Below, piece by piece: positions 57,377-64,000 of a DNA stretch of 64,000 bases. Position 1 is the stretch's first letter. Each line of letters starts with the position of its first letter. This DNA is from Rhypophila decipiens (lineage: Eukaryota; Ascomycota; Sordariomycetes; Sordariales; Naviculisporaceae), in contig MU858051.1 of NCBI GenBank assembly GCA_033297075.1, positions 124,001 through 188,000 on the forward strand, given 5' to 3'. A program made the translations under genes and the position numbers. Below the pieces are notes generated by a model. It was not told the origin of the DNA. It did not search any database and worked only from the letters and a program-made list of their open reading frames with translations.

Positions 57377-58930
57377 TCAACCAGAAGGTCGTCTAACACC
57401 CATAACAATAACAGGCTTCCCGTCGGCAGCAATCCAAGAAGATCCCGTAAACAAAACCTGGCGGCAGCTGCAAAGGTATATCAAAAGATGCAGGTGCCCG
57501 ACCATGTATCCAAAACACCACAGCCGTATCCTGGAGAATTCCGGGTCCCGCTCGCACCAGACTCCCCAGCCTGCAAGCCCTTTAGGCAGGTAGTTGGCGA
57601 GAAATGCCCAACTGGACCACTTGAGCTCGTCGTCCCAGGTTGTGCAGTCTATCAACCAGTGGCCCCTTTCGAAGGGGCGGATTTCGCGGGTTTGTGAGGC
57701 CGGCTTGAATCGCTTACTTAGGTCCAATTCGCGAGCGAGGTTTCCTATGGCTTCTGCGATGAGGTCGTCTGGGTGGAGGGGGTCGTCGCTTACTGGCGGC
57801 TCGGGAGAGCGTATTTCGAGGCCTCGGAACGAGTTCGCTGGCGTCTTCTTGCCGGCCAGGTTTTTAGATGGTTTCTGGCGGCGGGGACCTATATCACTAG
57901 TGCTTCTGGGTAAAGTCTTTCCTGGACTTGGATCCTGCGAGGATCTCCGGGCTCGTTTGCTTTGGGGAGGTTCTGATTCCGCTCGACATGGTGCCTCGTT
58001 TTCTTCATTTTCAGATAGATGCGACGAGCTGATGTGTGTTACGTCGCCCGACAACCTTGTTGTCGGTTGGGCGGGGAGTGGAGGCTTGCTTGGGAGAGGA
58101 AGCGACTGCGGTATCACAGAGCCTCCTCTCGCGTCTTTTGGTATTTGAGGTCCATGGCTGCTAGGGATCTCCTCCGGAACAGGATTTTCAGTTGATGCAG
58201 GCCGCTTTTGGCTCCCACTTCTTGTCATGGGTGGCTCAGGCGCCGTCGTGTTCAATGCGGGCCGTTGCGAAGCTGATACCGACTCGAGGCGGCTATTCCG
58301 CCGGTCGTTGTTTACTATCTGCGACCTCTGTTGCTCTGGCGACGAGAATGGACGAGTTGTCTCCTGACTAGAGGAAATCGGAACTCGCTGTCGTTCCACG
58401 CTGCGACGCGCTAGAGGTGAGTGGTCCAACTGGCTGCTGTAATCAATGGACAGATAATGTTCCAAGAGTCGCGTAGGGGAACAGAGTTCTGGCAGTGGGA
58501 GGTTGCTATCCGGGAAGGAATCCGGAATTTCACTTGGAGGCTCCTGCCAGGATGCCTCAACTTGTGAGTGCTGTGGCCGCACATGGGTTTGTTGCCGTGG
58601 AAGTGGAAGTGGACGTGGAGAGTTCAGGTTGTTCTCAACGCTTCTGAATGACAGTTGGGGAGACTCGAGGTTGAATGAGGCCACATGTCGCGGCAGCTGG
58701 GAATTGTGCTGAGTCTCAAAGCCAGTGAAATTCTGAGAAGTAAAATCGCCCTCACTTGGGGGTTCAAAGAACGCTGTCCGTCTGGTTGGCCGAAAATCCA
58801 GATACCCTCGTGCCTGTGTCCGATATCGTGTGTCGTCCACGGCTCGACTGGGAGCGGCGACATGGGCGAGTATTTCCATGCGCGGCACTGGCATTGTCAT
58901 TAAATTGGGGTTTGGACTCGACGTGGTCAA
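57377..58930 (-). CDS. protein of unknown function with a conserved-looking C-terminal block
   Basis: A single-exon frame of 517 residues. The first 380 residues are low complexity, rich in Ser, Pro, Arg and Gln, with basic Arg-rich clusters such as SKRARRSSQ that could be nuclear localisation signals. The C-terminal 120 residues differ sharply: an acidic helix (PDDLIAEAIGNLARELDLSKRF), then FERGHWLIDCTTWDDELKW, WAFLANYLPKGLAGWGVWCERD, then hydrophobic FGYMVGHLHLLIYLCS and SSWIAADGKPVIVMGVRR. This Trp-rich end looks like a folded domain. I do not recognise the family. A 35-nt apparent intron near 57460 is too short to be real, so I keep one exon. Confidence 0.72.
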   Translation of the reverse strand: MTTSSPNPNLMTMPVPRMEILAHVAAPSRAVDDTRYRTQARGYLDFRPTRRTAFFEPPSEGDFTSQNFTGFETQHNSQLPRHVASFNLESPQLSFRSVENNLNSPRPLPLPRQQTHVRPQHSQVEASWQEPPSEIPDSFPDSNLPLPELCSPTRLLEHYLSIDYSSQLDHSPLARRSVERQRVPISSSQETTRPFSSPEQQRSQIVNNDRRNSRLESVSASQRPALNTTAPEPPMTRSGSQKRPASTENPVPEEIPSSHGPQIPKDARGGSVIPQSLPLPSKPPLPAQPTTRLSGDVTHISSSHLSENEENEAPCRAESEPPQSKRARRSSQDPSPGKTLPRSTSDIGPRRQKPSKNLAGKKTPANSFRGLEIRSPEPPVSDDPLHPDDLIAEAIGNLARELDLSKRFKPASQTREIRPFERGHWLIDCTTWDDELKWSSWAFLANYLPKGLAGWGVWCERDPEFSRIRLWCFGYMVGHLHLLIYLCSCRQVLFTGSSWIAADGKPVIVMGVRRPSG

Positions 58931-59683
58931 GGTCGAGTGTGATGGCTCTTAAGAAATGTCGGCGACAACAAAGACAGCTCACCGTCGAGTGAGGTGCATT
59001 AAAAGGGGCAAGAATTATAGAGAAAACAAACAATAAAAATGATCCAAAAGAAAAGAAAGGGAAGGGAAGGATGTCGGTTGCCTGCCGTTTATGAAATCAT
59101 AGCTATCCGTCGCAAATGTCAAGACCTCTGAGTCCCTCATCGTAAAAGCGACGATGCTCTGTAGCAGAGTTCAGTGAATATTCACGGATGGCAGTTGCAG
59201 GCACTAAACAATGAACGAGCCACCCTGCGATGCTTGTTGCACAAAGATGCATCTTGACCTGTTGACAGGGACATGGTTCGCGCAGGTGCTCTCCCGACAA
59301 TACGGATAAATACACAAATGCAGGGTGCTTTCAGGGGACGAGCTAAATTGTCACCCCTCATTGGTGCAACGAAGACACAGCGTAATTATGCGTATGGAAC
59401 AGGTCCGTTTTAGGTGTATTTAACACTAGCGGTACGGATAGAGCCGGTAATTATCCACACCCCTTAATGCAACCCGTTGGACCAGGATCTCGACTGAATT
59501 ATTTGGAGAAAAACACCACGAATTCCCGCCAACTCAACGACTCACATCAGCATCCACACCTGCTTCATTCGCCGAACCATCTCCTCCGAACCGGCCACAC
59601 GTACTCTGCGATCTTGTATCTAGTCAATTGACAGCCCAGTTCCGTATAGACTACGACTTATCCTCCTTGTTTCCGCTTTCACA
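58931..59683. promoter_or_regulatory. divergent promoter region, unknown gene / ERG26
   Basis: Head-to-head starts 753 bases apart. The stretch just before 59684 is pyrimidine-rich (leader-like). A sterol-responsive motif was not identified with confidence. Confidence 0.5.
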
Positions 59684-60867
59684 ATGGCTCCTGAAAAGAA
59701 GCCCTCGCTCGGGTCCGTCATGGTCATTGGCGGATGCGGATTCCTGGGCCATCATGTTGTACGACTTCTACTTCGCGACTGGACCTGCTCCAAGATCTCA
59801 GTAATCGATGTGCGCTGCACGCGAAACCGACGGCCAGACTCGGACGGCGTGGCATACCACGAAGCCGACATCACCGACGTTGCTAAAGTCAAGAGTATTT
59901 TCGAGAAGACGAAACCCGACGTTGTTATCCACACTGCCTCGCCAGCTGCGCAGTCAAATGACAAGGTCTCTCACGACCTGTTCAAGAGGGTCAATGTCGA
60001 CGGGACAGCCGCCATAGTAGAGGCATGCCAGAAGACGGGAGTAAGAGCGCTGGTCTACACCAGCTCTGCCAGCATCATCAGCGACAACAAGAGCGACCTC
60101 ATCAACGCCGACGAGCGGTGGCCCGTCATTCGTGGTGCTGACCAGACCGAATACTACTCCGAAACAAAGGTACTGAAGCGACCTGCTGATCTCGTCTATC
60201 CAGCCTGGCCGCATAGCTAACTATCACCTAGGCCGCTGCCGAAGAACTAGTCCTCGCAGCCAACCGTCTCCCCGAATCCCTCGACTTTCTCACATGCGCA
60301 ATCCGACCCTCGGGCATAATGGGCGAAGGAGACATGATGCTCATGTACCACATGATCAACATCTACAAGCAAGGCCGCACAAACGTGCAAGTAGGCAACA
60401 ACGAGAACCTCTTCGACTTCACATACGTCGAGAACGTCGCGCACGCACATCTCCTAGCAGCCCAGGCTCTCCTCGCCAGCTCAAGCCTTTCCACCGTGCC
60501 CCTGGACACGGAGCGGGTCGACGGCGAGGCCTTCCTCATCACCAACGACAGCCCCGTCTACTTTTGGGACTTTGCCAGAGCCATATGGAACGCTGCGGGA
60601 TCGCCCATGGGCAAAGACCACGTCTGGACTCTGCCCCGGGATCTTGGTATGGTGCTGGGTTTGCTTAGCGAGTGGTTCTTTTGGGCGATTGGCAAGCCTC
60701 CCACGTTTAATCGCCAGCGGATTGTGTACAGCTGCATGACGAGGTACTATGACATCTCCAAGGCCAAGAAACGGCTGGGGTATAAGCCGCTGGTGAGCTT
60801 GGACGAGGGCGTCAAGAGGTCGGTGAAATGGACTTTGGACCAGCAAAAGGGGGAGAAGAACCAATAA
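59684..60867 (+). CDS. ERG26: sterol-4-alpha-carboxylate 3-dehydrogenase (decarboxylating) Erg26
   Basis: Exons 59684-60169 and 60232-60867 give 373 residues; the 62-nt intron has a GCTAAC branch site and ends CCTAG. The enzyme oxidises and decarboxylates 4-carboxysterol during C-4 demethylation in ergosterol synthesis. Seen: Rossmann motif VMVIGGCGFLGHHVV at about 12-26, HTASPAA, SASIISDN, the catalytic YxxxK at about 158-162 right before the intron, FDFTYVENVAHAHLLA and DISKAKKRLGYKPLVSLDEG near the end. The hydrophobic stretch LGMVLGLLSEWFFWAIG suits an ER-associated enzyme. It belongs to the 3-beta-HSD family; the sterol C-4 branch is favoured by length and the C-terminal pattern. Confidence 0.93.
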
Positions 60868-61011
60868 ATGAATTGGTCTGGATTGCTAATTATATATACT
60901 TTTTTTCGTGTGGATTTGGTACTTAAATTTTCTTAATAACTCACTCAGCTTTCTGCCCTAATCGTACAAACTATTTTCCGGCAGGTTTTGGTATATTTTG
61001 GCAAAAGCTCC

Positions 61012-61033
61012 GGGCACCCCTTGCGGGATGCCC
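61012..61033 (-). repeat. nine-base-pair hairpin with GCAA loop on the minus strand
   Basis: GGGCATCCC and GGGGTGCCC pair across a GCAA tetraloop on the minus strand (one T-G pair); the stem is otherwise GC-rich. GNRA loops stabilise RNA hairpins. It lies 3' of the tRNA-like sequence on the same strand and outside any coding region. Confidence 0.75.
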
Positions 61034-61091
61034 AGCCGAAAAGCCACCTACGACTTTTACGAAGTTTTTTATTTAATGGGGCGGGCGGGCG

Positions 61092-61196
61092 GACGGGATG
61101 GGGTTCGAACCCATGATCTCCGACGGGGGAGGGCGGTTGGACGGGGGCGGTATCGGTCGGCAGCGAGGGGCAGCTTAACCACTTGGCCAACGGGCC
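61092..61196 (-). pseudogene. degenerate tRNA-like sequence with A and B box
   Basis: On the minus strand an A-box-like TGGCCAAGTGG (61179-61189) and a B-box GGTTCGAACCC (61101-61111) are about 70 bases apart, and the T-arm ATGGG-TTCGAAC-CCCAT pairs fully. The 5' and 3' acceptor halves do not pair, and the anticodon arm cannot be assigned: the only strong stem between the boxes (CCGAC/GTCGG) lies too far from the D-arm and lacks U33. It is therefore more likely a tRNA relic or a tRNA-derived element than a working tRNA gene. Confidence 0.4.
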
Positions 61197-61809
61197 ATTT
61201 GGGTTCTCTGTTATTCCCCTCGCTGCTGAGAACTGGTCCAGAATTTGGGGTATGTAAATGGGTGGTTTTGATCTGATCTTTCTGGCTTGCGTGGTTGGTT
61301 GTTAAGAGGGAAGGCCGACTAGGTTAGGCACTTCAAGACAGTCAGCCAGATAACATGAAAGGAGCAAGGATGGCATGGTAAGGCAAAGCTTTATAATAGA
61401 TACCTAATGGACGAAATGGGGTTGCGGGTTTTATATGGAAAGGGGAGGAAGCGGCCTTTTTTGGTGGTAACAATAAAGCTTGTTAATATTTCCCTTTCTT
61501 GAATGAATATATTTGCTAGAGGTTTAACATTTCGCTCCAGCACCAGCTTGCCATCCATGTCTCTATCTATCTTTGCTTATAAAGTAACGCCTTATGTCTC
61601 TCATAGTTTTGCCATAAACATCTCGAATCGAGAAGAGAATAAACGGTTTTGTTGTTCCGTTCTCGCTCGTTTTTTCTACTCAAGGGCGGTTCGATAATAA
61701 CGACAAGGTAACATCATACCCGACTCCTCCCAGTCAGAATTCAAAGAATAGGCAAGTAGGTAGTTATACGCCCAGTAAGAAAGATGCCTTGCTTGCAGCC
61801 TCCTGTTCG

Positions 61810-62937
61810 TCACCTCTTCCCCGCCTTCCCTTTCTTCTCTTTCTCTTTCTCCTTATCTTGAGCCTTCTCAACAACAAGAATCTTATCCCGCCCCGGTGTA
61901 TAAGGCGCAGCGATACTAGGTCCTCCCTTGAGCGGCGGGAGCTGGAACTGAAATGTCTGATGATGCTGTTGCTGCTGCTGTATTTGTTGCTGTCGCTCGT
62001 CACGAACCATTTGCTCCGTGGCAGCTTTGAATTCAAACGTGCCGCCTGGTCCTAACGGTAGGGGCGTACCTGATGCTGGAGCGACGAGCTGTCCTGCATG
62101 GAGTTTGTCGAGGGATTCTCCTACTACCCCGTACTGAGACCAGTTTATGGGTGGCATGCGGACTACGGTTTGGGGCTTTGGGAGTTTCTGCCAGGGGGTT
62201 GTTGTTTTGGGTTTGGGTTTGGAATTTTTGCGCTGGGGTGATTTTGCTTTTGCTTGGGGTTTGTTCTTGGTTTTGGTGTTGGTCATGGATGAGTCTCCTT
62301 CTTCGTCTTCGTCTTCTGAGGAGGAGGACGAGGAGGACGAGGATGACTCGTCTTGGTCTTGATCTGCTTGGGCTGCCGCCCGTCGTGATTGACCAGACAT
62401 TAATGGATCTCCGTCCATGCTCACCCGCCCTTCTGTGAGATCAGCTATGAACGCAGCCGGGTCAGCCAGCGCCGCTGCTTTTGCTTGGTTGAGTGCCTGC
62501 ATATCGGCCTGGGCACGTGCTCGTTGGAGCTGGAGAATGGAGATTGCGCTCTTGAGGGCCAGGACATCCGGGTTGTCGTCGAAGGATATTGGCTGGGCAG
62601 GGGGCAGTTGTGAGATGGCGACCTGGTCTGGTTGTGAATGTGTGAATACTGGTCGGCCCTGGGCAAAATTGGGAATGGTGTTGTTATTATTGTTGCCAGC
62701 TGTTAAGGGGCTTATGCTCGAGGTTGCAGGAGCAGCACCAGGAAGATGTGTTGGTCCGAGGGTTGGTGTGATGGGGCTGACCGGTGGCCTGGACGGCGAC
62801 GCTGCTCGCGATGCCCGTGAACCCCGGCGACCGGCATGGGGCTGCGGGTTCAGGGGTTGAGGTGGATGTGAACCGGTCCCGGAGCCGGTTGCGCCGGCAA
62901 CTGGGGTACCCCCCGTGGCGATGGTGAGCCCGGGCAT
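61810..62937 (-). CDS. acidic/basic low-complexity protein of unknown function
   Basis: A single-exon frame of 375 residues. The N-terminal third is Pro/Gly/Ser-rich. A helical block follows, PDVLALKSAISILQLQRARA then QALNQAKAAALADP, and next an acidic Ser-rich run (ten Ser, then DEDEE). A Lys-rich spacer leads to the compact motif VRMPPINWSQYGVVGESLDKLHAGQ, then a Gln-rich run and a KEKEKEKKGKAGKR basic end. I believe the NWSQYGVVGESLDKLH block is conserved in related fungi, but I cannot name a family or function. The alternation of acidic and basic blocks fits a nuclear protein, by inference only. Confidence 0.7.
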   Translation of the reverse strand: MPGLTIATGGTPVAGATGSGTGSHPPQPLNPQPHAGRRGSRASRAASPSRPPVSPITPTLGPTHLPGAAPATSSISPLTAGNNNNNTIPNFAQGRPVFTHSQPDQVAISQLPPAQPISFDDNPDVLALKSAISILQLQRARAQADMQALNQAKAAALADPAAFIADLTEGRVSMDGDPLMSGQSRRAAAQADQDQDESSSSSSSSSSEDEDEEGDSSMTNTKTKNKPQAKAKSPQRKNSKPKPKTTTPWQKLPKPQTVVRMPPINWSQYGVVGESLDKLHAGQLVAPASGTPLPLGPGGTFEFKAATEQMVRDERQQQIQQQQQHHQTFQFQLPPLKGGPSIAAPYTPGRDKILVVEKAQDKEKEKEKKGKAGKR

Positions 62938-64000
62938 GGTGGCGAAGGCCGGGATCTGCTGCTTTAGTGCCGTGTGTCTTGGGCTTTTTTATTTCTTTTG
63001 TAACCCGTGCAGGTGAGATAATGCAAGCACAGATGGTTGGAATTAATAAGGTTTGCGCTTTGAATCGTATTTGTATCCGTCTTCGTACAGAGTACAATCA
63101 CTGCGGTTCAGGAGGTGGTGGGGTTGGTGGTGAGGTATGAATGCGCAGCGGCAGGGTGATTGCTCATCCCCGCCACGAATAGGATCGCCACAGCGGGAGT
63201 TTCCCCTCCACGTGGAATCCGTGAATGGATCGGACCGCTGTTGCCTGTCTTCGGACTTCTGAGTTCGGCGGATAAAAAGATACTAACAGATTCTCACGGG
63301 TCTCAGCGGCAAACTGTTATAACACTAACATTCATCCCGAGCTGGGATGAGTGAGCCGCCCCACCTCACCTCCTCCGATATGATGGAAGCCTTCCTCGCT
63401 TTCGGAATCTCCTCTGACAACAGGAAACCACAAGATTGGATCAATGCAAAAACGACAGGTACGATTCTGCCTCCTCAGCAAACATGCGACGAAAATTCCC
63501 TTGCCTTGGCGTCCGCTTCCATGGAGGTTTGATTGGCCGAGTCTCATGCAAGAGAAGATGAAGACGCCATCAAGTTTCCCATCTGCTGCATCGGGGAGCC
63601 TTTGACAATCGCATATTCGCTGGCTACGAATTGTGGCGTTTTGCCGTCCTGGGATCAAACGGAAAGGGCTTGCGGCCCTCGTTCATTGCTTCCTCGAGAC
63701 CATGTCTCCGTGGAATCCGCGGTATTATGTCGTGGAAGTTTACAGCTATATTTGTTCTTGCTGCTGCCTACTTCGTCTGTTCGTAAAGGATTTGCCGATG
63801 AGGATGCATGGTGATGAACGTTGAAGGTCCATGTTAAACGTGAACGGGAGGCACAACGGAGACCGCTACTCCTCAAGCTCCATGCCGGCCGTTTGTCATG
63901 GAACCGCCGCATGCTAGGAGACTGGACTCGACATCTCTAGCTGCATTTCCAACCACGCGAGTTGCATACAGGCTTGCCCGGGAACTGGCCCAGGCTGGCT
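62938..64000. other. right-edge region without a recognised gene
   Basis: This holds the promoter of the unknown gene at 61810-62937 and unassigned DNA. The plus-strand frames at 63347-63532 and 63533-63814 are short and lack domains. A gene could start or end just beyond the edge, but nothing in the window supports it. Confidence 0.5.

Larger units (their letters stand above)
60868..61809. other. convergent intergenic region holding a tRNA-like locus and hairpin
   Basis: ERG26 and the unknown gene at 61810 end tail-to-tail here. The region contains the hairpin at 61012-61033 and the degenerate tRNA-like sequence at 61092-61196, listed separately. No coding potential is seen. Confidence 0.55.

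Noticed and set aside
57455..57510. Possible 35-nt intron in the unknown gene at 57377-58930
   Set aside because: Too short for a fungal intron, and splicing would destroy the credible C-terminal sequence.
1..64000. A CRISPR array, secondary-metabolite cluster or multi-gene defence system
   Set aside because: No spaced direct repeats of CRISPR type, and the genes are unrelated housekeeping functions without backbone enzymes or effector modules.

Overview
This window is nuclear DNA of a filamentous ascomycete (Pezizomycotina, probably Sordariomycetes). The genes are intron-bearing, with short introns of mostly 54-105 nt, GT donors, CTGAC/CTAAC-type branch sites and YAG acceptors. The gene set (PRP5, STT3, ERG26, GOS1, ATP10, a ZafA/Zap1-type zinc regulator, a DUF3074 protein) is typical of these fungi. 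There are no prokaryotic features, no CRISPR array and no intact transposon. The exact species cannot be told from the sequence.

Layout, left to right. A gene for a Caf120/Skg3-like PH-domain protein enters from the left edge on the minus strand. A gene-poor 5.7 kb follows, then an FHA-domain checkpoint kinase of the Rad53/Chk2 type (7.3-11.2 kb). Its 3' flank carries a degenerate tandem repeat. Next come three minus-strand genes: a Cys-rich protein of unknown function, the oligosaccharyltransferase catalytic subunit STT3, and ribosomal protein L35. L35 is head-to-head with ribosomal protein L6. GOS1 (Golgi SNARE), ATP10 (mitochondrial ATP synthase assembly) and the branched-chain 2-oxoacid dehydrogenase E2 follow. 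Two gene-poor stretches of 4.7 and 6.6 kb flank a gluconokinase. The right half holds dipeptidyl peptidase III (ten exons), a DUF3074/START-like protein, a small TA-flanked inverted-repeat element (MITE), a ZafA-like zinc-responsive activator divergent from a small, probably N-myristoylated protein, the spliceosomal DEAD-box ATPase PRP5, a mitochondrial HMG-box protein, an unknown protein, the sterol C4-decarboxylase ERG26, a degenerate tRNA-like locus, and a last unknown protein.

The genes do not form one pathway or a biosynthetic cluster. They are housekeeping genes with several divergent promoters (RPL35/RPL6, zafA/myristoylated protein, PRP5/mtHMG, unknown/ERG26). Reading the splice signals by hand changed many models. 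It gives a kinase first exon that supplies an SQ/TQ cluster, a 9-nt exon in DPP3, a 24-nt exon in STT3, an ATG-only first exon and an Ala-plus-stop last exon in RPL35, and three stop-free introns of length 3n (two in PRP5, one in zafA) that simple ORF calling would translate. The region upstream of zafA holds a cluster of CAAGGT motifs that predicts zinc autoregulation. I found no clearly new multi-gene system.
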